A stretch of DNA of 64,000 nt, taken from Ecdyonurus torrentis (taxonomy: Eukaryota; Arthropoda; Insecta; Ephemeroptera; Heptageniidae). The notes below the pieces were generated by a model, which was given only the letters and a program-made list of their open reading frames with translations, was not told the DNA's origin and made no database searches. Shown here in pieces: positions 27,254 through 38,171 of the stretch. A program made the position numbers and the translations under genes. The first letter of the stretch is position 1, and each line of letters begins with the position of its first letter. The stretch covers positions 17,605,673-17,669,672 of the forward strand of contig OX439127.1 in NCBI GenBank assembly GCA_949318235.1, written 5' to 3'.

Positions 27254-27340
<87 letters not shown>
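27254..27340. repeat. (TA)n microsatellite with one phase break
   Basis: 87 bp of TA with a phase shift at 27310/27311, followed by a short TG tract (27347-27361). Confidence 0.97.
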
Positions 27341-27344
<4 letters not shown>

Positions 27345-28009
27345 TATGTGTGTGTGTGTGTATATATATATAGACACACCCCCACTGGTTGGTCTGGCAA
27401 TTCAGTTCAGTTCCAGTACATAGTTGAAGCAAGTTTGACACACAAGAGAAGGGGGAGAGTGACAGCTAGCCCAGGCAGACATGGTCGGCACGACACACTC
27501 AGGAGGAAAATGTAATGAGATTTATATCGCCTCATCTGCCTTATAATACTTCATATTAATCATTTCTGGATCATTAACCCTAAGCTTTTACGCTCTTAAA
27601 ATTATTATCAATTCACTAAACTTGCTTATTTATTTAATATATTAAATACATAAGAATATGCATAAACAACTTTGAAAAGAAAGTATATAGTTAAAATTAA
27701 AAGGAAAGATATGAGCAAAATACAGCGCATAATATAAATGAACTACAATCTCTCTCTCTCTTAACGCACTTTTTTCTTCTTTTATTTCACCTATAAAAAT
27801 CTATCTTTAGTACATCTAATTTATAAAAGTAAGTAAATAATTATTTAATAAAAACAACTTTTACAGTTCTGTAATTTGCAGGGCGCTATTTTTATTTTTT
27901 AAATTTTTTTTTGATCACATCCAAGTTTTTTATGATAAAAATGTTCTTATAATATTTTCTTCATTTACTGTTAATTTCGGATCAAAATAAATTTTTATAC
28001 ACATTGTAA

Positions 28010-28588
28010 CAAGGTGCGAAAGGGGGTATCTGGGGGGTATTATAGAGGAGATGAAAGGGAGCGGTCAAATATTATTACTTCCTATATCGCTCACCTGATT
28101 CAGAAGTCGCTAGTGATCTTATTCGACGCATGCGCATAATTATTGTTAAAGGCCATTATATTGGCGGCAGATGAGAGTAAACTGTGAGTAGTCGGTCCTC
28201 GGTCGAAGTTGTTGTCGTCTGTGTGTTCACCAGCTGTGGGTGACGTTTGTGTGTGTTCTGGTGCAACTACGATATATTTAACGACTGCAAAATTAGTTTA
28301 AATAAAAATATTACAATTACAAAAACACTCGAAGTTGGTAATATAAAAACTAGTTCTATAAATAGCTAAAATATGACTAAAATTAATAGTGTTTACTTTT
28401 ATGTTATTCATATAACATGAAATATGTAAAAATTAGTTTTCAACAAATTTATTTATTAATATAAATTAAAAAATAAAATGACAATTAATAACAATGTAAT
28501 TATAATATGAACTATATGTATAAAAACAAAGTTGCTACATAAAAAAAATCTAACAATAAGTTTTTAAGTTTTAAAAATCAAAGAAAAA
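28010..28588 (+). promoter_or_regulatory. Probable promoter and 5' UTR of the type II membrane protein gene
   Basis: The stretch 28010-28270 is more GC-rich than its surroundings and ends in a GT-rich run. It holds GCATGCGCA at 28128-28136, like the NRF1/Ewg palindrome found in many animal housekeeping promoters, and GGCCATTATATTGGCGGCAG at 28151-28170. No canonical TATA box is evident. From about 28270 to 28588 the DNA is AT-rich and could be leader or include a leader intron. The start of transcription is not fixed by sequence alone. Confidence 0.45.
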
Positions 28589-28996
28589 ATGTTTAAAATT
28601 TTACGTCGTGTTACCACACGTTATTTATTATTAAGTGCAATTTTATTGTCCGTATTATTTGGCATTTACTATGTAAGTTACGGCACTGCAGGCGCCAAAG
28701 AGTTGCTAGTTGCAGACCGATTGGACAATCTACAACGCGCCGCAATAGTAGCTGAAGAAGATGATAATGCTGCAGCTAATAATGCAATTGCAGAAGATGC
28801 TGTAGCTCCAGCTGATAAATTAGCGCCAAAAATAAAACAAACAAAAGTTGGTTCACCCGCTAAACATCACCAAAGAACGGATGTTGATCACTGGGATGAA
28901 AAAGACACGGTTATATCTCGAGACACGTGTCCTGCAATCGCCAACGCAAAAACTGACGTTAATACGGTAGATCAGTTCCGCCAATTTGAATTCCAG
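28589..28996 (+). CDS. First coding exon of a Golgi-type type II membrane protein, possibly alpha-mannosidase II
   Basis: 136 codons from ATG to a phase-0 splice donor (CAG then GTAAGC at 28997). Residues 1-12 are a short basic cytoplasmic tail (MFKILRRVTTRY). Residues 13-31 are one hydrophobic helix (LLLSAILLSVLFGIYYVSY). The rest is a lumenal stem, Ala/Glu/Asp-rich, with a lone Cys at 114. Basic tail, single anchor and long stem are the layout of Golgi glycan-processing enzymes. The end, TDVNTVDQFRQFEFQ, resembles the DVQ-x-L-x-x-Y-x-x-x-x-F segment just before the GH38 catalytic domain of Golgi alpha-mannosidase II, where the next exon should begin near a DGGVWKQGW motif. I did not find that exon. 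Codon use is richer in GC than the surroundings. The type II architecture is firm; the enzyme name is tentative, and another glycosyltransferase or sulfotransferase is possible. Confidence 0.75.
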
Positions 28997-29544
28997 GTAA
29001 GCAAATATATATATATATATATTTTTTAACACACGTATAATATAGATTAAGCATGTTAAATCTAATCAATTAGAATTTTAATTAAAGTCTTATTATATGT
29101 AGAAAATTCTTCCGTGATTTCATAATTCAGTAAGATTTTAATCATGTACATTATCAACAAAGAATAAAATTTTGTTGAAATTATGATTATATAGTATAAT
29201 TATATGATGTTTATACTCGAGTATTATTTTTATATATATTTTTTTTTTTATGACGATCGATATATCCTTATTACCGTATGTACACAATAGAGGGGAAAAA
29301 TAATAATAAACAACACAAGTATATTATTGTTAATAATATCAATACTCTATTTTTGGTTACAATACGATATTTATCACACCTTAAGAATTTTCAATATACG
29401 AATTAAATATCAATTGCAACTAACGAATCTAATTTGAAAAAATAAAATCTTGATTAATCTGTATATAAAAGTCTCTTAATTTAAATCAATTAATGAGGTC
29501 GAATAAAATGTAATAATTATTTAACTTTATGCTTCCTTTTTAGC

Positions 29545-29575
<31 letters not shown>

Positions 29576-30397
29576 ACATTTGTATTATTACTATACTATA
29601 CATTGTATAATATCCTATAGCGTAATTAAATTTAATGTCCATAAAAAAAAAACTAATTTACATAAACATTATTCACACGCATTTACTGCTGACTTAATAC
29701 CATACACGGTATCAGGTTAAGTTTTTTTGTTTTGTCTTTATGTATACAGTATACTCTGTATACGTGCTTGAAACAAAAAAAAAAACTTTTTCTTGCAATT
29801 AATATATCAATAGTTATATAGTTGATTTGTACATATATATATATAGAAGGTAATGTACAAAAACTATATTTTAAGTTTTTTTTAGAATATAAAATCAACT
29901 TATAATGTAAAAACTTTTAAAACTATTCTCTTGATAATCGTTTAATAAAATGAGAGACATAAAAAAAATGTGTTTAATAGGTATTATACACTTTTTTTGT
30001 ACCTCAAAAGGGAATAAAAGATAGCCGGAACTGAAAGTGATCGCTCAAGCTTAAGCTTTTCAATTATTTGTAATTAAACCTTGAAAAAATATATTGTTAA
30101 AAGTATTTTAAAAAACTAATAAAGTTTACAATACGTATATCTGAAATGCAACTCTTAATTACACTTTCCTCAAATTATTATTATATTATGTATTGTATAA
30201 AATATTTAAATAACACTTTTGAAGTTATAAGTATAAAATGCAAATACAATTGCAGGTGATAAAAGTATTGAAATTAAGTTAATACTATCTGATTTTATTT
30301 TTCAATTATGTTTGATAGGGGAAAAAAAAAGCACTTAATACCAATTTTATATTCTTGAAATACGCATGAATGGACTCGAAAATGATTGTTTAGTTTT
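28997..30397 (+). other. Start of intron 1
   Basis: Begins with GTAAGC. AT-rich with TA tracts (29001-29020, 29549-29574) and no exon-like frame. The intron has no visible acceptor linked to a matching coding exon in this window, so it is either very long or the next exon was missed. Confidence 0.5.
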
Positions 30398-30694
30398 CAG
30401 ATATGGTATAATATAGAGACTCATAGTTGTTGGCATGCTAATGGCTTTTTACGGGTTATTTAAATGTAAAAGGTCAAGTCCCAATTGTTGGCACTCAGAA
30501 AGATATTAAGTTTAGTGAATTTTTGATGCAACCATTGAGTCCAATCCTATATAGCCTATAGATATCCAAAAATTCAAGTTTCAAGTTAGCTTTATTGGTT
30601 GAGGAGATAATGATATTTTTTTTTGTCAAGTTTTTATTAACATATCTGCCAATAATTAGGGCTTACCAACAATAACTGGGTCTGGACCATACTG
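30398..30694. mobile_element. Candidate MITE with imperfect inverted ends
   Basis: The left end reads CAGATATGGTA...AGACTCATAGTTGTTGG and the right end, read inward, CAGTATGGTCCAGACCCAG then TTATTGTTGG. They align with one gap of about 8 bp. About 297 bp with a less AT-rich interior (CCCAATTGTTGGCAC repeats the end motif). No target duplication found. Confidence 0.4.
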
Positions 30695-32598
30695 AAATTT
30701 AAGAAAAATATAGCTAATATAGTACCCCTTCAATATCTAAACATATAATTATCTATAAGTTACTTATTCAATCCATGAGTTGGGTTAATTAAAATTCAAT
30801 TTATTATATAATATAAATTACCGATTATAATAAACACTTGTGATTTGAATGATATGTATATACCGGTATCATATTTATAAAAAAATTCTATCATGAACAC
30901 AACATAAAAGAAGCCCTTGATATGTTAAGGGACGGTTTTACTAATGAGAACACACGCACACACACACATTGCTCTTGCTTTGTTCACTCCTGTTTATTAT
31001 CAAATTACTTCATCCGAGATGTACTATACAAGCAAACCACTATCACTCTTCCCTCACTCTCTAAACTGAGCGTTTATTGTGCTTTCTGTATCATGTATAT
31101 ATATATATAGCTCGATCTGGTCCATAGCAAGCAGCATCTCGGTATCCGTCAGTATCATGAGTAACCACATTCAGCAATATATCAGAGTGGTTGCAGCGGG
31201 AGCTTGATGATACAACAAATCAAATCATTATGTCAACCACAATTCAAAATTAAGTTTAACTCATACTGATAAGCTTATTGCCAATATAACCCAAAGTTGT
31301 GATATTATTTTATCAGAGGGTGAGAGAGAAAGAGAAAGAGAGAGAGAGCACAAAATTAAAATTTCCTCTCGATTTCAATGTTCTATGTTAAATATAAAAT
31401 TGATATAAATAAAAGAAGCTAAAAAAATTATAAGGTAATTACTTTTTTTTAATGTTTTTCTCAGAATAATAATAATAAAATCGATAACGAAAAGCTGTGA
31501 TAAAAAAGTGTAAATAAACAACAAATACTGTATGTAAATGTAATTAATTTATATTGTTTAACAAAAGCAAGTATACGTATACTCGTCTCAACGTTTGTAC
31601 TTGAGTAATTTACGTAATAAATTTTAATTTTATGTGGTTAATGAGCTCTTAAAAAAAAAAAGGAACAAGAGAGCATAAACAATTAACTATTTTTTTGTCC
31701 TTTTTTTCTTTCTTTTTCTTTCAAGAAGGTACAAAGATTTTAAGTATAGAATAGCAAAATAATAACATGAATATATTATGCTATACGTGTAATGGCTATA
31801 CTTATATTTTTAAATTTCTTTGTTTCACATTCTAAAAAAAAAAAAAAAAAATTCCTTTCTTTGTATTGTTGAAAAATGGTAATTAAAAGAAATTTATTAT
31901 TATTTCAGTAATAACTCATACTATGTATATTCTATATAATATTTTTTATTTATTTTTCTTTTTGAAAAATCTTTTTAAGAAATGGATAAATTAAAGTACT
32001 TGTTTCAATTTCATTTTTTCATTTTTTATTTTTATCCAGCAACCGTTATGTTTGAAAGTTTAAAAGTTATAGCCCACATTCAATCAGCATATTATTGGTA
32101 TTATTTGCCTTTCTATTCAGCTTGAAGCATTTTGCAATTCTTCTTTAGTAAAGTGGTTTGCAAGAATCAAAATGACTTCCCTCGTGATAGCAAAAGTTTG
32201 ATTGAAATGCGTAACTAACATGTATACAGTTTATATTATATCGTTTATTTCTAAAGCTTCTTTTGAATTTATATATTATATTATATAATATATATCTCAC
32301 CGTCAAGATTTTCAAACTGTAATAAATGTTCTAGCTGTATTAAATTACTATATAGAGTTTAATAAATATTGATTGATGTAATTGTGTTTAATTAATTCAA
32401 AAATTGGCATACATATCTCACAATAAAATATGTATAAGTATACAAAATGCGTATGCTCCAAATATTTTATGTTACCTTTTAATTTAAAATACTGTAAAAT
32501 AATTACAAACAAAAATATAAAAATAAATTAATGTTGTTTTTGCAGAAATGAAAATAAGCAAAATTTTGACTATATAGTTTTTTGACTATAGAGAAAGG

Positions 32599-32601
<3 letters not shown>

Positions 32602-32664
<63 letters not shown>
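32602..32664. repeat. (GA)31 microsatellite
   Basis: Pure GA tract of about 63 bp. Confidence 0.97.
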
Positions 32665-32668
<4 letters not shown>

Positions 32669-33239
32669 TAAAGTAATTAGTATACGCAGAGACATTAAAT
32701 TTATTTTATTTTAAAAACAGTATATATTACATCCTTTCGTGGCTTTAATTATATTACTCTTCATTATAATGCTATTTATTATATGATATTATGCATAGCT
32801 AATTGTGCTCAAAGTGTAAAATAATTTACTATTTTCATATAAAGGAGACAATATAACTGTATGATTTCAATTTGAAAAAATAAATAAATAAATGTTTAGT
32901 AATTAGTATAATATTTTATGCGGTTCATTTATTAAGCATATATAAAACAACTATATAGTATATTATAATTAAATAAATGTATTGTTGAGAAAAAAAAATC
33001 AATTTGTTCTTAAGTGATTGCTAAGTATACTCCAATAATGAGTAATTTAAACATCAAAGAATGAATTCGACAGTTAAAGAGATTGTCTGTTTTTGATATA
33101 TAACAAATAAATCAAATGAAGAGATAAAAAACCATGAGTGAGAAAGGCTTTAGTATTTATATTTATTATTTTTCTTTGTTCGATATATTCATCCACACAC
33201 ACACACACTTTCTTTTTCTTTCTTTCTCTTTTATAATAT

Positions 33240-33560
33240 TGTTTCGTTTTCCTCTTCACTTGGATGCTCAGCTCAAGGTTAGGCAAGGTAATTATAGGCC
33301 ACTAACCTCCTCCTTCGCCTCCTTCTCCCTCCGCTCTTGTTGCTGTTAACTTCTTTGCCAGATACCATACGACGGATGAGAGCTATTGCTATATTGCTAT
33401 GATGTGTGTAGTTTAGTGTTGTGTTGTGTGTGTGTGTGTGTTGTGTGCACTCCACTTCGCGGCCGCGGCATACCGCGAGCACTATACGAGCTATACACCG
33501 TGGTGCGCACATAGACGAGGGGGTCGCATGCAGAGTTATATACGTTGTGCTATGTCGCGC
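33240..33560. promoter_or_regulatory. CpG-containing GC island (possible promoter)
   Basis: The stretch 33445-33560 has GCGGCCGCGGCATACCGCG and several further CpGs in a genome where CpG-dense patches are rare. A TG tract (33421-33444) lies inside. No convincing coding frame on either strand. It might be an alternative promoter within the intron, or a repeat fragment. Confidence 0.25.
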
Positions 33561-34051
33561 AACGTAAATACCTTTACTCACTCACACAATGTATAATAAT
33601 AATAATAATAATAATAAAGTCACGGTTTTGGTGTTGCTAGCCAAGACCACGCATTGTTATGGTCTGTCTGTTTCACGTTAGCTCAAAAAAAAAAAAAAAA
33701 AAAAAAAAGTCTAAAGGACATAATGTCTTCCAAAAGAGTTCCGCACATCTTTGTGCCAGCAACAATATGGACCTCCCACGCTTCTTTTGTACAACTTCCC
33801 TGTGCCGTGCCATAACACAAATATCACGATTTCTCTTAACTTCAAATTTATAACAAGAAAAAAAAAATTGAAAAAATTGAAAAAAAAAATTGAACAAATT
33901 TTTTTTTAATAAAACAAACTAAGATTTTAAAAAAATATTAATTTGTCTTTAAAATGTGTCTTTGTCAGTAATTAATTACTCTTGCTCTCACACGAAATTT
34001 ATGTATTAATCAAATATTTTAGTATACAGGATAGCTAACATAGTTTATTTG

Positions 34052-34054
<3 letters not shown>

Positions 34055-34119
<65 letters not shown>
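34055..34119. repeat. (TA)n microsatellite
   Basis: About 65 bp of TA, 0.3 kb left of the palindrome. Confidence 0.97.
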
Positions 34120-34125
<6 letters not shown>

Positions 34126-34436
34126 TATATATATTTTTTTGCGAGTTATTGTCAATCAACGTTAATTGACTTTATCATAATATCGTATACTTCTTTGTGA
34201 CATAGCAAACTCTTTTATTGATAAATTATTTCAACTTTTTTTTTTATTCTTATCCTAGAATCAAATAAGTTTTTCTATATACTATTATAACATCAAGAGC
34301 CTGAACCTGCTGTCAGTTTGAAACAGCTCACTAAAAATAAAATCATGTTAGTTATAATAATATCTTAACATTTTATTTATATAAAATATATAATAATATA
34401 TCCCTCATTGATAAGGATATTCATTTCAATTCATGC

Positions 34437-34442
34437 AATATA
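34437..34442. repeat. 6-bp target duplication of the giant palindrome (left)
   Basis: AATATA abuts the first AG of the palindrome; the same six bases abut its last CT at 48996-49001. In AT-rich DNA a 6-bp AT match can arise by chance, so its weight comes from its exact position at both palindrome ends. Confidence 0.65.
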
Positions 34443-34486
34443 AGTAGTCTATAGTCACTTATAGGCCTTGCGTTTATAAGCCCTGC

Positions 34487-35015
34487 TTATAAACCCAGTT
34501 TATAAACCCAATGGTGGGGGAAATTTTTTGAAGTCATTTAAAACGTGTAGCTATAAAGCGATGGGTGTGGCCTAATTTCTACGATTTATAAAACCAGTAG
34601 TGGGGTTAAATTTTTTGATGTTTTATAAAACCAGTGGTAGGGGAAATATTTCGATGTTTTATAAAACCAGTGGTGGGGGTAAATTTTCAAAGGTTTATAA
34701 AACCAGTGCTTGGGGAAATTTTTCAAGGTTTTATAAACCAAATTTTCAAGGCTTTATAAAACCAGTGTTTGGAGAAATTTTTCAAGGTTTTATAAAACCA
34801 GTGATGGAGGAACATTTTCAATGGTTTATAAAACCAGTGGCTGGATAAATGTTTCGAGGTTTTATAAAACCAGGGGTGGGGGAAAATTTTCAATGTTTTA
34901 TAAATCCAGTGTCTGGGGAAATTTTATCGAGGTTTTACGAGCAATACCGAATGAAACCGAGTGATGTCAACCAGAGGTGGGGGTAAATTTTTTGAGGTTT
35001 TATAAAACCAGGTTG
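34487..35015. repeat. Array of GGTTTTATAAAACC-centred repeats
   Basis: About twelve units, spaced roughly 33-42 bp (wider at the edges), each with a perfect or near-perfect palindrome GGTTTTATAAAACC followed by AGTGGTGGGG-AAATTTTTC-like sequence. An open frame across it (34600-34848) is a repeat artefact. The mirror copy lies at 48423-48951. Confidence 0.9.
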
Positions 35016-36052
35016 ATAAAAAAGGGGGGGGGGGGTGGGAGAAATTGCCTACGTCACAAATGAGTGGGGGAATTATTTTAAAGAAAAAGATTTGTTGATT
35101 CATATTTTATGATTGGTCCGATTTATGACTAATATATGACCGATTTATGTATATATTATGACCGATTTATAAATATTTTTAATTGTACGGTTTATGAATA
35201 TTTTTAATTGTACGGTTTATGAATATTAATGAATATTATTTTTTCACTGATATTAAGATAATTTGCCGCTTGCTAACATGGCTGCGATACTAGGTAGAAA
35301 CTTACCATGCGAGCGGCGCGAGCACACGTGTGCGTTCACCTCACTCCCACCCCACACACCAGCCCATTCCTGAGTAAAAAAGAAAATAATAAAAAGTGGC
35401 AATATATTTTTGGCGGGAAAGTGAATTACCGAATGACCCCGAGCAATACCGAATGAAACCGAGGGACCTGATTTGCTAAATCTAGAAGAACACAACGAGC
35501 GTGTGTGCTCTCCACCTACTCTTCCGACTGACTGCCAAAAGTGCCAGCAAGTAAGCGCGAAGTGCGTTTTTGGTAATATACTAAAGCAATTTTCGCGGGA
35601 AAGCTTATTACCGACTTACCACGAGCAGTACCGATAAAAGCCGAGTTTAGCTAGGTATGAATAAATCATAAATAACGGTAAAATATATTTAGGTCAACAT
35701 TCAGCAAGTCTACACAAGTTCAAATTCGCCCTGTAACGGTATTCACGTCTACTTAACCAATGCAGAGTCTGATGCTAGAGATACGGATACGATTATTTAC
35801 TTACATCAATGGGAATTTTTTTGCAGAAGGTTTTCAAACAAAAGTTTGGTTAGCTAGAGGGTTGGAGTATCAATGATGCAATGTTTTTTTTTTGTGATTA
35901 ATGTCTTTTTAAATATTTCTGGTTGGAGAGTTTACTTAACAGTGACAGCCCAACCCTTTGTACTTTAGAGCTGGTCACAATTTATGTAACTAGGTCACTT
36001 GTTAATTACCGAAATACCACGAGCACTATCGATGAAAGCCGAATGATGTCAA
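34940..36052. repeat. Dispersed motif family ACCGA...CGAGCA-TACCGA-GAAA-CCGAG
   Basis: Copies at about 34940-34965, 35426-35466, 35608-35646 and 36007-36052, the last three preceded by TTA(C)CGA. Each is about 30-45 bp, and two are followed by similar sequences (GTATGAATAAA...TAAC-GTAAAATA...AAG-CTACACAAG), so the arm is built of diverged modules of about 450 bp. Mirrored in the right arm. Confidence 0.75.
35306..35369 (-). other. Exon-like 64-bp segment with strong splice sites
   Basis: On the minus strand (equivalently plus strand 48069-48132 in the right arm) a pyrimidine-rich run ending TTTTACTCAG precedes 64 bp of GC-rich sequence, which ends CATG before GTAAGTTTC, a near-ideal donor. 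It is open in one frame. Both splice signals are strong for chance DNA, but nothing is known of expression and no partner exon is assigned. Confidence 0.3.
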
Positions 36053-36085
36053 TCGTTGTAAATTATGTATGAATAAAGCAATGAT

Positions 36086-36304
36086 GCTGAAGATAACGTA
36101 AGGTAGCGACTGCACATTTCGTGCATTTTTTCCGCATTTGGCTGACCGTCAAGATCTATTTCCGGTAAAATTTCAACTTTTTAAAAAAAAATACACACGA
36201 TAATATTTTCCCGCCACCAAAACGTGAAAAATACCGGAAATAAGGAATTAAATCTTGCAACAGACGCACGAAATGCGCAGTCGCTTCCTTACGTTATCTT
36301 CAGC
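36086..36304. mobile_element. MITE-like hairpin nested in the left arm
   Basis: Ends GCTGAAGATAACGTAAGGTA and, inward from the right, GCTGAAGATAACGTAAGGAA. The inverted arms extend about 40 bp through GCGACTGC(A/G)CATTTCGTGC. 219 bp, no coding capacity, no clear target duplication. The mirror copy is at 47133-47351, so the hairpin was present before the arms were duplicated or was copied between arms. Confidence 0.65.
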
Positions 36305-37132
36305 TTTGTTGGAATAAAGTATAAGTAACTGTAAAATAGACTAAGTTCAAGGTTTTAACAAGACTACACAAGAGTAGCGCTCGCCTGCTTGTAAATAAAA
36401 AAAATAAAAACATTTATCAAAACGATGAAAAATTTGAGATACAAAAATTTGAATATCAAAAAAGAAAAGAGAAGGTTAGAAAAGTTTAAAAAAGGTATAA
36501 GAAAGGTTCAGAACATTAAACAGTTTTTTACCTGTAAAAGAGTTATAATTATATATTAAATGCATAGACTATGGACCTTATAAACGATAATTTATTTACA
36601 ATATAAATTTGCTATGTACGTGTGCATTCACTTTCTGATTTTACTTGAGCCTGTACATGTCATGACATGTTTTGTGGTAATTGTGTTAAAGTCACCTGTT
36701 TAAAGCCACAAACTTATTTAGATAAAAAAAGCTTAAAGATTTTAAAATTTTAGATTCAAAAACTTTTCTATCCAAAAACGTTTAGATTTAAAAGTTTACA
36801 GATTCAAAAGTTTTTAAATAAAATGAATCATAAAAAATATATAAAAAGGAAAAATGTAAAGTACAAAAATGTAAACAGCAAAAATTAAAAAAAAAGATAA
36901 TAAATATAGTATAAATTACCTTAAAAGGTTTTCAAATATTTATTTCAAGGACAAATGAACAACTTTTAAACTAAGATGTACTAGTTTATACAAGTTTAGA
37001 CATGTTTAAAACACTACTTTGACATGTTCAGACATGTATAAGTCTGTTCAAAGTTGTTACGTGCTTTCTCAGGTGTGCATGTCTTTTGATTTTGTTATCT
37101 TAACACAAAAATGCAGACACCTCTCCTTCTTA

Positions 37133-37348
37133 TTATATTGTGTGACGGTTTAAGCACTTCTTTTTTTGTTCAATGTTGTTGATGACATTTGAGTTCAATG
37201 AATTATACCTAAATGAATTTTGATGCGTATACCGTGACTGGTAGGTTCTTACTGAGATTTTTATCATATGTTCCGTAAATGGTTTGTGAAGTAGTTTAAA
37301 AGGTAGTTCGCATTCCCACCGCTGTCGCTGTCCATGCCACCGCAGCAA
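37133..37348 (-). other. Unassigned 71-codon frame in the arm
   Basis: Open on the minus strand; basic and polar composition (starts MLRWHGQRQRWECELPFKLL). No recognised domain. TCA-GTAAGA inside it resembles a splice donor. The mirror frame is 46089-46304 on the plus strand. It may be chance or a gene remnant. Confidence 0.25.
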
Positions 37349-37866
37349 ACCTTTTGACTTAACGTCATTACACCTATTATATCACTTATTTTTTGTGAGC
37401 CTTGAGAAATTTTTATACATTTAACTTTTGTAAGTTTAATGTCTTACTACCATTTTTTTGTTGCCTTGCGCTATTTAAAATAAATATATAAATGAAATGA
37501 TGACTTGTGTTATAGTTTATACTAAAGTATAAACCATCGTAAAAATTCTTTTATTTTTAGATCAAGGTTCAAACCAGTCTGCACAAGTCTTGTGCTATCC
37601 TACATTTTAAGAGCAGGCAGCCGATATAGGACTTTTTTTTTTACCAACGTTCAACTATGCCTTACTTTTTATGTCACAAAAAAAGGGGGCGGAGAAGTTT
37701 AAATTGACCACTTGGTAGTTTTCTGAAACAACTATGACCTCATTACTACATTATTGTTACGAGAAAGGCAGGTAGCCAATACAAGACCTTACATCAGAGT
37801 TGCATAAAAGTTTAGATGGACTAGCGGAACCAAACTTCAGGAAACCTTTAAGCAGCTTTTAAGGAA

Positions 37867-38109
37867 ATGTTACTTAAAAACTGCTTAGCTGTTTCCCTGA
37901 TTGCAGACACGCCAGAGTTGCAAGACTCAAGATTCTACATTAAAGATAGTGACGCACCGATTTTGGTATCCGGTTTTGGCCACCGCGAAATATTTGAATT
38001 GCTGTGCAATCAAATAGCACGGCCAAAAACGACACTAGCGCCACCTGGTGGTAAAACTGTGAAACTTCTATGCTTTAACATGGATCGCAGTTATACATGG
38101 AACCAATGA
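37867..38109 (+). CDS. Unknown small protein or exon, copy A (left arm)
   Basis: The conserved part begins at the TGCAG-AC at 37902-37908 and reads DTPELQDSRFYIKDSDAPIL then VSGFGHREIFELLCNQ, ARPKTTLAPPGGKTV and LLCFNM, ending at TGA. A second copy lies 278 bp downstream (38172-38378). Over about 62 aligned codons the two copies have no indel or stop. I count roughly seven synonymous changes; most replacements are conservative (K/R, K/Q, D/N, I/M, L/M, A/V, F/L). This hints at past selection on a protein. Each copy is preceded by a pyrimidine-rich CTGATTGCAG or CTGACTGCAG, like a splice acceptor, so they may be terminal exons and the upstream ATG in the frame may be irrelevant. I do not recognise the family. 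Confidence 0.4.
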   Translation: MLLKNCLAVSLIADTPELQDSRFYIKDSDAPILVSGFGHREIFELLCNQIARPKTTLAPPGGKTVKLLCFNMDRSYTWNQ

Positions 38110-38171
38110 GTGTGACTATCTTGTTTCTATCATCTTGGTAAGACTTATATAGTTGAACTTATTTTTGTGTT

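Larger units (their letters stand above)
23539..28009. other. Interval between the hAT element and the gene promoter
   Basis: No gene supported. Listed separately are the CT, GA and TA tracts. A less AT-rich patch at 27060-27245 and 27370-27500 flanks the TA array but carries no recognised frame. A pyrimidine-rich, moderately complex stretch at 25805-26020 also lacks a domain. Confidence 0.5.
30695..34436. other. Non-coding interval before the giant palindrome
   Basis: Mostly AT-rich. A moderately complex stretch at 31110-31235 is open in more than one frame but matches nothing. GA tracts lie at 31320-31350 and 32602-32664, a CpG-rich island at 33240-33560, a poly(A) run at 33685-33708 and a TA tract at 34055-34119. 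Confidence 0.5.

Noticed and set aside
33279..33581. 100-codon minus-strand frame over the CpG-rich island
   Set aside because: Contains His/Thr runs from a TG tract and Arg runs from CTC repeats; no domain, and not convincing as protein.
34600..34848. 82-codon frame with repeating GFIKPV
   Set aside because: It is a translation of the GGTTTTATAAAACC array.
34487..35015. CRISPR-like spaced repeats
   Set aside because: Repeats are short palindromes with similar spacers in a eukaryotic transposon arm; there are no cas genes and the spacers are not unique.
35253..35495. 80-codon frame in the palindrome arm
   Set aside because: It covers motif repeats and the exon-like segment; its composition is not protein-like. 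Only the splice-flanked part is kept as a candidate.
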